This document shows, in pieces, positions 17,576 through 26,886 of a stretch of DNA of 64,000 nt. Numbering within the stretch: the stretch's first letter is position 1; every line of letters starts with the position of its first letter. Below the pieces are notes generated by a model. The model had not been told where the DNA came from, did not search any database, and worked only from the letters and a program-made list of their open reading frames with translations. Source of the stretch: Paraburkholderia ginsengiterrae (GTDB taxonomy: Bacteria > Pseudomonadota > Gammaproteobacteria > Burkholderiales > Burkholderiaceae); assembly GCF_001645125.1 (NCBI RefSeq), contig NZ_LXKA01000143.1, positions 62,001 to 126,000 on the forward strand. Reading direction: 5' to 3'. A program made the position numbers and the translations under genes.

Positions 17576-18229
17576 ATGATCGATTTCAGACAAGCGCGTG
17601 AGTGGATGGTGGTGCAGCAAATCGCGGGACGGGGCATACGCGATGCCCATGTGCTATCCGCAATGCGCCAGGTGCCGCGCGAGGAATTCGTGCCGGCGTA
17701 CCTGCGTGACTGCGCATACGACGACAATGCATTGCCGATTGCAAGTCAGCAGGCCATCTCGCAGCCCATCGTCGTCGCGCAGATGATCGAGGCGGCTGAA
17801 CTGGGCCCGCACGACCGGGTTCTCGACATCGGCACGGGCTCCGGGTATGCCGCGGCGATTGCGGCGGCCATCGCCGCCCACGTTGATTCCGTTGAACGCG
17901 ATCCGCTTCTCGCCGATACCGCTCGCGAGACGCTGGCGCGGCTGGGCATTGCCAACGTGACGGTGCATCTCGGCGACGGGACCCTCGGCCTCGCCGCGTA
18001 TGCGCCGTATGACGCAATTATCGCGGGCGCCGGTGGTCCGCGCGTCCCGCGCGCGTGGCGCTCGCAACTTTCGGTTGGCGGGCGGATTGTCATGCCGGTA
18101 GGCCGCGAGCGTCATCATCAGCAGTTGATCAAGCTGGTTCGCCGGGGCGAACACGACTATCACGAGTACTCGTTCGGCGATGTGAGCTTCGTGCCGCTCA
18201 TCGGTGACGATGGTTGGGCGCCGTACTGA
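17576..18229 (+). CDS. pcm: Protein-L-isoaspartate O-methyltransferase
   Basis: A 217-residue SAM-dependent methyltransferase repairing isoaspartyl residues in aged proteins. Visible motifs are VPREEFVP and QAISQPIVVAQM (PCMT substrate region), the SAM loop VLDIGTGSGYAAA, and the C-terminal GRIVMPVG. ATG 17576 has AAGGAGG upstream, overriding the longer frame from 17486. It acts in the cytoplasm in stationary-phase protein maintenance, matching neighbouring nucleotide-salvage and PoxB genes. Confidence 0.95.
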   Translation: MIDFRQAREWMVVQQIAGRGIRDAHVLSAMRQVPREEFVPAYLRDCAYDDNALPIASQQAISQPIVVAQMIEAAELGPHDRVLDIGTGSGYAAAIAAAIAAHVDSVERDPLLADTARETLARLGIANVTVHLGDGTLGLAAYAPYDAIIAGAGGPRVPRAWRSQLSVGGRIVMPVGRERHHQQLIKLVRRGEHDYHEYSFGDVSFVPLIGDDGWAPY

Positions 18230-18281
18230 GTGCGTGAGTGCGGGTGCGGTCTGATACGTTAGGAACGTATGCGTGCACGCG

Positions 18282-19202
18282 TTATTGGCCGATTGCCAGA
18301 GGGACGGCAACGCGCTGCAACAGGTTCATCGGGCCAAGTTCCCTGATGACCTGCATCTGTACCGCGTCGCGCACGAAAAGCGATCCGGCGAAACCCAGCG
18401 CATTCACCGAAATGCCCTCGGCGCATTCCGACGACCGGGGCACGAACAACATCCATCGGCGCGTGACAAGCAAATTGTAGGGCGCTGAATGATGCAGTTC
18501 GCCATTCATCTTGATTGCCCGCAGGCCCGTCGCCTCGAGCAATGCGCCATAGCAATCCAGCATGGTGTGCGCCGTGTGCAGCGAGGCCGCGGAAGCCGGT
18601 TTCATTTGGGCCAATGCGTGCCGGAAAGTCAGGCCCGGCATCGTGCCGATTGCACCCTCCATCCGTGCGGATGCAAGGACCGGCTCAATGGGGAGCGGCA
18701 GCCCCGCTTCACCGAGCGGCAGCGGCACGATCTGCAGGTGCTTATGTGGCTGGCTCGCACCCGCTTGCGCACCGCCATTGTAGAAGGCCAGACCGTCGAA
18801 TTCGGCCATGCACGCGGACAAAGCGGCGAAGTCCGCCAGGTCGAGCAGCGCCTCCTGTGGTCTGAAGCTGCGGGTGACGATCAGGAGGTGATGGTCGATG
18901 ACATTGAACTTGTTGAGCAGTGCGACGTGAGTGTCCGAGACATCGGCCACGAACAGGTCCGGGTCATAAGGGAGGAACGGATTGAACGCACGACGGTCCC
19001 GGACCGTTGTCTTGTCCGCCTGCCGGCTTTGCTCCTTGCTGGCGAGGCTCGAGACCTGGCGAACGAGGAAGGGTATGCCGTCTTCTTCGATCAGCGTTTG
19101 AGTCGTCTCGATCGGTCGCAGCGCGCCGCGCCGCAACGCGTGTTCGGTCTGGCGGAGGATGGCCGGCCACAGGGTGCCCGGCTGGAGCTGCGGAGGTTCC
19201 AT
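18282..19202 (-). CDS. ATP adenylyltransferase / Ap4A phosphorylase-like protein
   Basis: A 306-residue protein of the ATP adenylyltransferase family (HIT superfamily). Diagnostic segments are RRAFNPFLPYDPDLFV, NKFNVIDHHLLIVT and the catalytic histidine motif QPHKHLQIVPLP. The family phosphorolyses Ap4A to ADP and ATP, or makes dinucleoside polyphosphates from ADP, in the cytoplasm. It lies 42 bp downstream of the adenosine-specific kinase gene on the same strand, forming a likely two-gene nucleotide-handling operon. It is convergent with pcm. Confidence 0.9.
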   Translation of the reverse strand: MEPPQLQPGTLWPAILRQTEHALRRGALRPIETTQTLIEEDGIPFLVRQVSSLASKEQSRQADKTTVRDRRAFNPFLPYDPDLFVADVSDTHVALLNKFNVIDHHLLIVTRSFRPQEALLDLADFAALSACMAEFDGLAFYNGGAQAGASQPHKHLQIVPLPLGEAGLPLPIEPVLASARMEGAIGTMPGLTFRHALAQMKPASAASLHTAHTMLDCYGALLEATGLRAIKMNGELHHSAPYNLLVTRRWMLFVPRSSECAEGISVNALGFAGSLFVRDAVQMQVIRELGPMNLLQRVAVPLAIGQ

Positions 19203-19244
19203 AAGTCGGCAGATGGACGCGTTGCGGCAGGAGGGCAGGCGGGC

Positions 19245-19730
19245 CTACGCCTTGTAGCCGATCGCGCGGAGCAGGTCCTTGCGCCATTGAACGTCTTCTT
19301 CGGCTTCCACACCGAGCGGCCCAAACCCGTCGACCACGCCCAGGATCGCGCGTCCCTGATCCGTTTCGGCAACCACGACTTGCGTGGGATTCGCCGTCGC
19401 GCAGAAGATCCGGCAGACCTCCGGCACAGCTTTTATCGCGTTCAGCACGTTGACCGGGAAAAAGCCGTCGCCGAGAACAATCATGAAGCTGTGACCCGCA
19501 CCGATGGCCGAGGCATTCCGGCTGGCTAGTTCTATCAGATCGGCGTCGGTGCCGGAGCGGCGCACAAGGCGCTTGCCGGAGGCTTCGCAAAACGCCAAAC
19601 CGAACTTGATGCCCGGAACGGTGCCGACCATGGCCTCATGCAGGTCCTCGACCGTTTTGATGAAGTGGCTTTGACCGAGAATGAAGTTCGTCGCCTCGGG
19701 CTTGCTGATGGGTACCGTAAGCAGTTCCAT
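19245..19730 (-). CDS. Adenosine-specific kinase (PF04008 family)
   Basis: A 161-residue protein of very high conservation: NFILGQSHFIKTVEDLHEAM, GIKFGLAFCEASGKRLVR, GAGHSFMIVLGD, NVLNAIKAVPEVCRIFCATANP and DVQWRKDLLRAIGYK are all family hallmarks. Structural work on an archaeal member assigned adenosine-binding and kinase-like activity, but the physiological role in bacteria is poorly tested. GAGG lies six bases before ATG 19730. It probably forms an operon with the ATP adenylyltransferase that follows. Confidence 0.92.
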   Translation of the reverse strand: MELLTVPISKPEATNFILGQSHFIKTVEDLHEAMVGTVPGIKFGLAFCEASGKRLVRRSGTDADLIELASRNASAIGAGHSFMIVLGDGFFPVNVLNAIKAVPEVCRIFCATANPTQVVVAETDQGRAILGVVDGFGPLGVEAEEDVQWRKDLLRAIGYKA

Positions 19731-20090
19731 GTCGGACCTCGCTTGGTGTTGGCAGGCACACTAGGAGAAGTGTTTCCGGCAGCGGCGGGGCTGATGGGCG
19801 CACCCGTTGCGCCTACTGTGCAGCGTAATGAACTTCAGTCTAGTATCGCCCAAAACCGGTCCGGTTTCCGAGCAATTGCGTGCCGTATCCGCTAACCCGC
19901 AGGACGCGCTTCCAGCCAGGGCAAGTGGCCAGCACGCTACGGTTGAACCTTTCCGAAACCACGGTTCTTGCGATTTCGATAAATGCGTGCGAATCGAGAA
20001 GTACGCCTCGACGAGACACGAGAGTATGAACGCAGTGAAACCGAGGCCGCGGGCACGTGTGCTTGTACGCCTTACAAACAGGAGAGTGAC
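19731..20090. other. Divergent promoter region; palindrome AAACCGG-T-CCGGTTT
   Basis: This region lies between the adenosine-specific kinase (minus) and poxB (plus) units. At 19853-19867 it holds a 15-bp near-perfect palindrome (two 7-bp arms around one T), a candidate regulator site. No supported gene is seen. Confidence 0.4.
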
Positions 20091-20153
20091 ATGCTCGAAG
20101 GATACGCAGTAGCGCGAACCCCTCTTCGCTCTTTCATGGGAGCCGCCTCATGA
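20091..20153 (+). CDS. 20-codon leader reading frame coupled to poxB
   Basis: ATG 20091 is preceded by CAGGAGAGTGAC, a strong ribosome-binding site. The frame runs 20 codons (begins [11 protein letters not shown]) and its TGA overlaps the poxB ATG as ATGA. The geometry is that of a translationally coupled leader. PoxB also has a GGGAG element of its own inside this frame. The peptide has no recognised family; it may be a regulatory leader or merely a ribosome-loading device. Confidence 0.45.
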   Translation: MLEGYAVARTPLRSFMGAAS

Positions 20154-21871
20154 CTACCGCCGCGGATTATGTGGTCGATGCCCTGACCCACGCCGGCGTG
20201 AAGCGCATCTATGGTGTGGTCGGCGACTCGCTTAACGGCATTTCCGATTCGCTCAGACGTTCCGGCGAGATCGACTGGATTCACGTGCGCCACGAGGAGG
20301 GCGCGGCATTCGCGGCGGGCGCCGAAGCGCATCTCACCGGCGAGCTCGCCGTCTGCGCCGGCAGCTGCGGGCCGGGCAACCTGCATCTGATCAACGGGCT
20401 CTTCGACTGCCATCGCAGCGGCGTGCCCGTGCTGGCGATCGCGGCGCACATCCCCAGTTCGGAAATCGGCATCGACTACTTTCAGGCGACGCACCCGGAA
20501 AGCCTCTTCAAGGAGTGCAGCCACTATGTGGAGCTCGTCTCGAACGTCGGCCAGCTGCCGCAGATCCTGACCCGTGCGATGCGCGTCGCGGTCGGCCGGC
20601 GCGGTGTGGCTGTCGTCGTGATTCCGGGCGACATTGCGCTCTCGCCGACAGCCGCCGAGGTGGCGCCCTGGCTGATTCCCTCGGTGCCGCCCGTGCTGCG
20701 GCCTTCCGACGAAGAGATCTCACGCCTCGCCGCCATGCTGCACTCGGCATCTCGCGTGACGCTGATGTGCGGCGCCGGCTGCGCGGGCGCGCATGACCAA
20801 GTGGTCGAGCTTGCGAAGCGCCTGAAGGCACCTGTGGTGCACTCGCTACGGGGCAAGGAGTACGTCGAGCACGATAATCCTTACGATGTCGGCATGACGG
20901 GCATGGTGGGGTTTGCATCGGGCTATGCGGCGATGAAGGCGTGCGACATGCTCCTGCTGCTCGGCACCGATTTCCCTTACCGGCAGTTCTATCCGGACGA
21001 CGCGAAGATTGCGCAGATCGACGTGCGTCCCGAGGCGCTCGGCAACCGCTGCTCGCTCGATCTGGGCCTGCTCGGCTCGGTCAAGGACACGCTCGCCGCC
21101 TTGCTGACGGTCCTCGAGGAAAAAACCGATTCGTCGCATCTTGATAGCGCGCTCGAGCACTACCGGCACGCACGCCAGGATCTCGACGCGCTCGCGGAGA
21201 GCAACCCGTCGAGCACGACGATCCATCCGCAATACGTGACGCGGCTCGTGAGCCAGCTCGCGGCCGACGACGCCATCTTCACCTGCGACGTCGGCACGCC
21301 GATCGCATGGACGGCGCGCTATCTGAAGCTCAACGGCCGGCGCCGGCTGGTCGGTTCGTTCAACCACGGCTCGATGGCGAACGCGCTGCTGCATGCGATC
21401 GGTGCACAGGCCACGTATCCGGACCGCCAGGTGATTTCGATGTCCGGCGACGGCGGCTTCACGATGATGATGGGCGAATTCCTCACGCTCGTTCAGGCGG
21501 GCCTGCCGGTGAAAGTGATCGTCCTGAACAACGGCACGCTCGGCTTTGTCGAGATCGAAATGCGCGCGTCGGGTTTCGTCGATACCGGCACCGACCTCGT
21601 CAATCCGAACTTCGCGCGCATGGCCGAAGCGGTCGGCGTGAAGGGGATCCGGGTCGAGAAGCCACAGGAGCTCGAAGGTGCGATAGCGGCGGCGCTGGCG
21701 CACGATGGGCCCGCGCTCGTGGATGTTGTCAGCGCACGTCAGGAACTGATCATGCCGCCGAAGACCACCATCGACGAAGCGTGGCATTTCGGCCTCTTCA
21801 TGATGAAGGCTGTGATGGACGGACGCGGCAAGGGGCTGATCGATCTCGCGAAGGTGAATCTGACGCGGTGA
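20150..21871 (+). CDS. poxB: Thiamine-dependent pyruvate:quinone oxidoreductase (PoxB-like)
   Basis: A 573-residue ThDP enzyme: N-terminal Pyr domain with catalytic Glu in [15 protein letters not shown], central FAD/transhydrogenase-like domain, and PP domain with the GDGG...N motif ([14 protein letters not shown] to LNNGTLGF). PoxB oxidatively decarboxylates pyruvate to acetate and CO2, passing electrons to ubiquinone at the inner membrane; it is typically stationary-phase induced. The C-terminal ~20 residues that give lipid activation in E. coli are not obviously conserved. Other ThDP enzymes such as acetolactate synthase are less likely by overall motif set. Confidence 0.9.
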   Translation: MTTAADYVVDALTHAGVKRIYGVVGDSLNGISDSLRRSGEIDWIHVRHEEGAAFAAGAEAHLTGELAVCAGSCGPGNLHLINGLFDCHRSGVPVLAIAAHIPSSEIGIDYFQATHPESLFKECSHYVELVSNVGQLPQILTRAMRVAVGRRGVAVVVIPGDIALSPTAAEVAPWLIPSVPPVLRPSDEEISRLAAMLHSASRVTLMCGAGCAGAHDQVVELAKRLKAPVVHSLRGKEYVEHDNPYDVGMTGMVGFASGYAAMKACDMLLLLGTDFPYRQFYPDDAKIAQIDVRPEALGNRCSLDLGLLGSVKDTLAALLTVLEEKTDSSHLDSALEHYRHARQDLDALAESNPSSTTIHPQYVTRLVSQLAADDAIFTCDVGTPIAWTARYLKLNGRRRLVGSFNHGSMANALLHAIGAQATYPDRQVISMSGDGGFTMMMGEFLTLVQAGLPVKVIVLNNGTLGFVEIEMRASGFVDTGTDLVNPNFARMAEAVGVKGIRVEKPQELEGAIAAALAHDGPALVDVVSARQELIMPPKTTIDEAWHFGLFMMKAVMDGRGKGLIDLAKVNLTR

Positions 21872-21983
21872 ACGGTCCTGTTTCGCCGGGCGGGGAAGGA
21901 GGGCGGTCTGCTGTTCGGGACCGCCCCTCGACCTTTGACCGTAGCGGTACGTGTTGATCAGGTCTCCACGGGGGCACCGCCGT

Positions 21984-22973
21984 CTAGTCGAAGCGATGGA
22001 TCGAACACGCGGCAGCGCCTACCTGCGCGCGATAGCGGCTGGGCGTCTCGCCGATACGTTGCTTGAATACCGTCGTGAAATGCGTTTGCGAACGAAAACC
22101 GGTGGCGAGCGCAATATCCAGCACACCCTGGGTAGTTGTTGCGAGCAGCACCTGCGCCGTTTCGATGCGCCTTTGCACGAGGAAATCGTGGGGACTCGTG
22201 CCGGTGACTGCGCGGAACTGCGCGGCGAAGTGCATGCGGGTGAGTCCCACGCTTTGCGCGATGTCGTGGAGCCGGATGGGCTCAGACAGATGCGCGTCAA
22301 TGAATTCCATGGCCCGTTTGAGGCGCCAGCGAGGCAGGATCGTGGCCGTGCGCTGCTGACTGCGCGCCGTGTGAGTTTCGTGCGAAAGCAAACGCGTGAC
22401 GATCGCGAGGCCAATGCTGTCGGTAAACAGATCACTGACCGTCGAGCCTTCGGCGTGTGCCCATACGAGCACCTGAGCAAGCCGCGCCACGGCGACGTCT
22501 GGCACGATGTCGGCGTTGCCGAGCATGACATCGCCCACAGATGGCCGGCCGGTGATGTGAGCGTAGCACTCGCGCAGCAGCGCTTGTGGCGCGTAAAGGT
22601 GTAGCACGTCGCAGGGGGCTCTGAAGATTGCACTGACTTCCTGCCCGGGTCGCGTAATTTGCGTCACGCCCGGCGTCACGCGGCCGTCGCAGATCACGCG
22701 GCCGCCGTGACAGAACGTCAGTTCGGTGGACTTCAGACTGATCGCGATTGTGTGGTGCGGGGCTTCGCTCCGATTGACGACGCGTTCGGCACAGGCTGCG
22801 GGAAGCGTCCAGCGCGACAGGCCTAGTGTGTTATCGGGCAACGGAGAACACGTGGGTGTCTGTCGTGTATCGTAGCGCCAGGCCGTTTCCGCCGTGATGG
22901 TCCGTGAGGTGCCGTTTATCTCCTGTAGCGCCGTCAATGCGGCGCCATCGTCTGGCGATGTTTTCACGTTCAA
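21984..22973 (-). CDS. AraC-family transcriptional regulator
   Basis: A 329-residue protein with a variable N-terminal domain and a C-terminal double HTH (about residues 225-320: IRLHDIAQSVGLTRMHFAAQFRAVTG, then second helix pair ending GETPSRYR). It is convergent with poxB, ending 112 bp from it, and divergent from a small secreted protein. Effector unknown. It resembles the AraC subgroup whose N-terminal part senses hydrophobic or aromatic compounds, but that is weak evidence. Confidence 0.92.
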   Translation of the reverse strand: MNVKTSPDDGAALTALQEINGTSRTITAETAWRYDTRQTPTCSPLPDNTLGLSRWTLPAACAERVVNRSEAPHHTIAISLKSTELTFCHGGRVICDGRVTPGVTQITRPGQEVSAIFRAPCDVLHLYAPQALLRECYAHITGRPSVGDVMLGNADIVPDVAVARLAQVLVWAHAEGSTVSDLFTDSIGLAIVTRLLSHETHTARSQQRTATILPRWRLKRAMEFIDAHLSEPIRLHDIAQSVGLTRMHFAAQFRAVTGTSPHDFLVQRRIETAQVLLATTTQGVLDIALATGFRSQTHFTTVFKQRIGETPSRYRAQVGAAACSIHRFD

Positions 22974-23327
22974 ACTCCCTCCAGTAGCTCCGCACGAAGA
23001 TTGCTAAGGATTTGAAGTGCATTGTGGCTGCTGCGGTTTGCCTGACACTGACTCATCGATTACAGGTTTGTTATGTGCGAGTGATACTGCGAAATACCTT
23101 TCGCAACTGATCGATTTCAGGTTGTTGATATCTATGCACCGCCGCAACCTGAATGGTGCGTCTGGCACGCGTCCGACGCGTCGGACAAACATAAGCGGAA
23201 TCACCCATTCGGATGCACATGTCGACACACTGAACTAGACTTAACCGCAAGCTAATGAATCCGCACAATCCTGTGGAAACGTTTTCCGAATCCTTACGTG
23301 TGTAAAGCGAAAGAAATGTGGAGGGAT
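22974..23327. promoter_or_regulatory. Divergent region with 16-nt palindrome
   Basis: This is the 354-bp gap between the AraC regulator and the small secreted protein. A perfect palindrome GTCCGACGCGTCGGAC sits at 23171-23186, a plausible regulator site or cruciform. No other gene is supported. Confidence 0.4.
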
Positions 23328-23690
23328 ATGCGATTTTTTATCGGATTGTTGGCCGTATGCCTTATTCAGATCAGCGCGTTGGCGGATGAGGGCGAGGCGT
23401 TAACCCGCGAGCAGGCACTTTCTATGGTGCCGGGATCGACCATGAATCGGATCGGGCAGAATGGTGGCGTTCGTGAATGGACCAATGGCGCGGACGGGAC
23501 CGCGACAGTTAGCCGACTTCCAAATCCCGGGTCGAAGCAGGGAGTACGGAAAGCTGATGCACGTTGGTCGATTTCCGATGACGGGCGATATTGTCTGGAC
23601 GAAGACTGGTCCACGGAGCAGGGTGGACCGTTGCATTGGTGTTCCCGCATTACGCGAGACCCAGACGGGCGGTTACGGTTACTGCACTGA
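23328..23690 (+). CDS. Small secreted protein, possibly DUF995-like
   Basis: A 120-residue protein starting at ATG 23328 with GGAGGG just upstream. It has a clear signal peptide (MRFFIGLLAVCLIQISALA, cleaved near residue 19) and a compact mature domain with the pattern REWTNGADGTATV ... WSISDDGRYCLDEDW ... WCSRI, two cysteines likely forming a periplasmic disulfide. This pattern recalls DUF995-type proteins, but I cannot confirm the assignment. Function unknown. Confidence 0.75.
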   Translation: MRFFIGLLAVCLIQISALADEGEALTREQALSMVPGSTMNRIGQNGGVREWTNGADGTATVSRLPNPGSKQGVRKADARWSISDDGRYCLDEDWSTEQGGPLHWCSRITRDPDGRLRLLH

Positions 23691-23776
23691 TCATTGCGCA
23701 GGGAACATCGCGCTCGCAGGCGTCGGCGAGTGAAAGGGCGTTTGTCGGCCATCTTCGGCCAATCGCCCGCATCTCC

Positions 23777-23800
23777 GAGCGGACATTCGAGTGTCCGCTC
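23777..23800. repeat. 9-bp inverted repeat in convergent gap
   Basis: GAGCGGACA-TTCGAG-TGTCCGCTC forms a perfect 9-bp stem between the convergent ends of the small secreted protein and the SDR gene. No U-run follows on either strand. It may serve as a bidirectional barrier or terminator. Confidence 0.5.
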
Positions 23801-23882
23801 CGCCTGAAAGACTTGCCTTCGAGACAACGTGGCATTCCAGGACCCGCGCAGTCATGCAGAAAGGTGATCGTGCTCTCGTGGA

Positions 23883-24626
23883 TTAGCGTGCGCTGTCGAT
23901 GATCGAGCCTCCGTCAGGGGTGAGGCTGTAGCCCGTCAGGAACTGCGCATCCTTGCTCGCCAGGAAAAGGACAACGGGCGCAATGTCATCGTCCGGCGAT
24001 CCATATCGGCCGAGAGGATTGGTTGGGGCGGGCACGTTGGTTTCCTTGTCCCATGTTTCAGCGACTGGTAGGACATTGTTCACCGTTATCTTATCGGCGC
24101 CCCATTCTTTCGCTGCAGTTCGCGTCAGGGCACGAACCGCCTCTTTCGCCATGTTGTACGGTCCGTAACCCACAAGGCCTACGACGCCCGCCATCGAGCC
24201 AAAATTGATGACTCGCCCTTCACCGCTCGCCTTGAGATGGGGGTAGCAGGCCTGCATCGTGCGCAGATAGGCAATCGGGCCGACCTCGAAATTGCGCTGC
24301 AATTGCTTCACGGAGAGATCGATTATGGACGAGAAGGGAGCGGTGGGGTCGAAGGCGTTGTTCACGAGAATGTCAATGCCACCGTAGGATTCGACGACCT
24401 TTTCCACCGCCACCTTGATTTGCCCTGCGTCGCTGATGTCGCATGGCACGCCAAGGGACGTGCCGCCGGAGGCCTTGATCTCGGCGACAACGGTATCGAC
24501 ATTGGCGGGGGTGAACGAAAGAACCGCTACTTTTGCGCCTTCCGCTGCGAACAGCCTGGCAGTAGCGCGTCCGATACCTCGCCCGGCGCCCGTGACGATA
24601 GCTACTTTTCCGTTAAGTCGGCCCAT
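23883..24626 (-). CDS. SDR-family oxidoreductase
   Basis: A 247-residue short-chain dehydrogenase: cofactor motif TGAGRGIG (residues ~13-20), NNAFD in place of the usual NNAG, catalytic Ser in NFGSMAG, and the active-site pair in YGPYNMAKE (YxxxK). ATG 24626 has GGAGA six bases upstream. It lies 12 bp downstream of the DoxX-like gene on the same strand, and a divergent HxlR regulator suggests control by electrophile or quinone stress. Substrate unknown. Confidence 0.92.
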   Translation of the reverse strand: MGRLNGKVAIVTGAGRGIGRATARLFAAEGAKVAVLSFTPANVDTVVAEIKASGGTSLGVPCDISDAGQIKVAVEKVVESYGGIDILVNNAFDPTAPFSSIIDLSVKQLQRNFEVGPIAYLRTMQACYPHLKASGEGRVINFGSMAGVVGLVGYGPYNMAKEAVRALTRTAAKEWGADKITVNNVLPVAETWDKETNVPAPTNPLGRYGSPDDDIAPVVLFLASKDAQFLTGYSLTPDGGSIIDSAR

Positions 24627-24638
24627 ATATATCTCCAT

Positions 24639-25049
24639 TCAGTTGCTTTGTTGGATTGGCTGCGTCAGGCTCGGCGCATAGGGTGACGGAACCTGTCGAG
24701 CAGCGTTTTGGGTGGCGAATGAGATGGCGAGGAGCACCAGGCCCACGACTGCGGGCACGGCCGCCTTCGGATTGCGCACACCGAGATGTGCCATGCCAGA
24801 CAAGATCAGGTGATAAAAAATGCCGGCATAGGCGAAATCACTGAGGGGAACACTCAGCCGCGAGAGAATGGCGATAGGGGCCAGGATCTTCACGACGATC
24901 ATGAAGGGCACTAGATGATTGGCGGAGTAGCCCAGCGCGATTTGGGTCTGCTTCACCAAGTCTCGTTTGGTCAGGTACAGGTGAACGGAGACCAGATATA
25001 AAAGCGACAACAGCGCCGTGCTGATCCAATATGCATAGCTCTCAAGCAT
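24639..25049 (-). CDS. DoxX-like membrane protein
   Basis: A 136-residue protein with four predicted membrane helices of the DoxX-like family (YWISTALLSLLYLVS; LVPFMIVVKILAPIAIL; FAYAGIFYHLILSGMAHLG; AVPAVVGLVLLAISFA). The start at ATG 25049 has AGGA seven bases upstream; the frame extends upstream without a coding signature. It is in an operon with the SDR gene and divergent from HxlR. Family members are implicated in redox and detoxification, though poorly defined. Confidence 0.85.
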   Translation of the reverse strand: MLESYAYWISTALLSLLYLVSVHLYLTKRDLVKQTQIALGYSANHLVPFMIVVKILAPIAILSRLSVPLSDFAYAGIFYHLILSGMAHLGVRNPKAAVPAVVGLVLLAISFATQNAARQVPSPYAPSLTQPIQQSN

Positions 25050-25065
25050 GAAGTTTTCCTTTGCG

Positions 25066-25081
25066 AGTCGTCCAATCGACT
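25066..25081. promoter_or_regulatory. Inverted repeat in HxlR/DoxX divergent region
   Basis: AGTCG-TCCAAT-CGACT, two 5-bp arms, lies within the 81-bp gap between the divergent HxlR and DoxX starts. It is a candidate HxlR operator based on position only. Confidence 0.35.
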
Positions 25082-25130
25082 TGGCATGAGAATGTCGCGT
25101 AAGATGAAATCGCGCAAGTAGGATGAAAAA

Positions 25131-25538
25131 ATGGCACTTAGTATGGAAGACCAGACCAATAGCGATGACGAGATCAACATGCACGACGAAATGCGGCGTG
25201 CCTTCGCGCTCCTTTCCGGCAAATGGAAGCTCGAAATAATGTGGCTGCTCAACCAGCGAATCTATCGCTTCGGCGAGCTGAGAAAAGCCATTCCCGGCAT
25301 TACGCAGCACATGTTGACAGCGCAGCTTCGTGAACTGGAGGCGGATGGCTTGGTGTCGCGCACCGTGTTCGCGGAAGTACCCCCGCGCGTCGAGTACGAG
25401 ATCACTCAGAAGGCCCGCGGGCTTGGACCCACGATGGAGGCACTAACGGCCTGGTGGAATAAGTATGGACGGAGCGTGCCGGTAAAGCCCACTTCGCGTG
25501 GGCGAAAAGCCAAAGCGCCCAGGTCAAAGGTGGGATGA
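25131..25538 (+). CDS. HxlR-family transcriptional regulator
   Basis: A 135-residue winged-helix protein with the HxlR signature (FALLSGKWKLEIMWLL; RFGELRKAIPGITQHMLTAQLRELEADGLVSRTV; PPRVEYEITQKARGL) and a basic C-terminal tail. There is no conserved cysteine near the N-terminus, so a thiol-based switch like HypR is unlikely. AGGATG precedes ATG 25131. It is divergent from the DoxX-SDR operon, its probable target. Confidence 0.92.
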   Translation: MALSMEDQTNSDDEINMHDEMRRAFALLSGKWKLEIMWLLNQRIYRFGELRKAIPGITQHMLTAQLRELEADGLVSRTVFAEVPPRVEYEITQKARGLGPTMEALTAWWNKYGRSVPVKPTSRGRKAKAPRSKVG

Positions 25539-25799
25539 CGATGGCGCTAGCGACGTCGTCAGAAGATCGGCGCAACCGCGTTGAGCAGTTCCAACCGCTC
25601 CAACGGGCATAAGTCGTCCGCAGATTCACAGTATGCTGTTTAAGCCTGCGGAGGGGGCATCGGTCGCGATCCGACCAGGAGATCGCGGATCCAGACACAA
25701 GCAGCCGCTCATCGGTGAGCTGGCATCTGCAGCCGAACCGATCCGGATGGTCACTGTACGGCTAAAATCGACGATTCCGAAGACGGTCCGAAGGCCAAC

Positions 25800-26714
25800 A
25801 TGGAAATCAAATGGATTGAAGATTTCATCGCTCTTGCCCAGTACCAGAGCTTTTCCCGCGCCGCTGAATTTCGCAATGTCACGCAATCCGGGTTCAGCCG
25901 CAGAATCCAGTCGCTCGAGCAATGGGTCGGCGCTGAACTGATCGACCGCAGCAGCTTTCCTCCCGTGCTGACACCCGCCGGTCAACTGTTTCGCGAAGTC
26001 GCCGACGATGTGCTTGCACGGCTTCTCGATACGCGGGCCATCATCCGCACCGAGCAGCGCATCGCGGGCAAGAGTCTGCAGATTTGCGCGGGGCACACGA
26101 TAGCGCTGAATTTCCTTCCGACATGGCTCAAGGCACTCGCTCCACAATTCGGCGAGGTGCGGGCCCGGGTCGTGCCGACGAACGTTCACGATTCGATTCT
26201 GATGCTCGTGAACGGTAACTGCGAACTGATGTTTGCCTATCATCATCCGGAGCTTCCCCTTCATCTCGATGCCGCGAGGTACGAGCATGTCACCGTCGGT
26301 CTCGATACGCTGATGCCGACCAGCAGATCGAACGAGCGTTCAGCACCCAAGTTCCGCCTGCCCGGGACGAAGCAACGGCCGCTACCGCTTATCTCCTACA
26401 CGGAGACCAGCTACTTCGGGCGTTGTCAGGCACTGCTGCTGAAGCGAGCCTCGGATGCGCCGTCGTTGCGCCTGCACTACGAGTCCGACATGGCCGAGGT
26501 GCTGAAGAAGCTGGTCATGGAAGGCGAAGGCGTAGCCTGGCTTCCCAGGAGCACGATTACGAAAGAGCTTGCCGATGGCGACCTCGTACCGGCCGGGCCG
26601 GCGAGTTGGCATTTGCAGGTGGAACTGCGCGCATATCGTGATTCGACGAATCGCAGCGACTTCCTCGATACGCTCTGGCATCACCTGCGCGCTGGCTCCG
26701 CTACGCTGGAATAG
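25800..26714 (+). CDS. LysR-family regulator of the adjacent aspartate cluster
   Basis: A 304-residue LysR protein: HTH at about residues 3-60 (FIALAQYQSFSRAAEFRNVTQSGFSRRIQSLEQWVGAELIDR) and a periplasmic-binding-like effector domain. It lies directly upstream of, and co-oriented with, the symporter, racemase and aspartase genes, and is the obvious candidate regulator for them. Effector is not known; an acidic amino acid is a reasonable inference. Confidence 0.9.
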   Translation: MEIKWIEDFIALAQYQSFSRAAEFRNVTQSGFSRRIQSLEQWVGAELIDRSSFPPVLTPAGQLFREVADDVLARLLDTRAIIRTEQRIAGKSLQICAGHTIALNFLPTWLKALAPQFGEVRARVVPTNVHDSILMLVNGNCELMFAYHHPELPLHLDAARYEHVTVGLDTLMPTSRSNERSAPKFRLPGTKQRPLPLISYTETSYFGRCQALLLKRASDAPSLRLHYESDMAEVLKKLVMEGEGVAWLPRSTITKELADGDLVPAGPASWHLQVELRAYRDSTNRSDFLDTLWHHLRAGSATLE

Positions 26715-26886
26715 GGTTTTCCCGCGTTATGCGAGATTCGCATGGGAGCATGTCGTAACAGCATCAGCGTTTTTTTGAACGTCCCTACCATCCGTTCTAC
26801 GGTGAAAGTGCCGCTTCCAGCGCCGCTTTCATTTCTTCTCCCGCGCGTGGCCGTCACTTCCTGCCGTCCACGCCGCTACAGGACGG

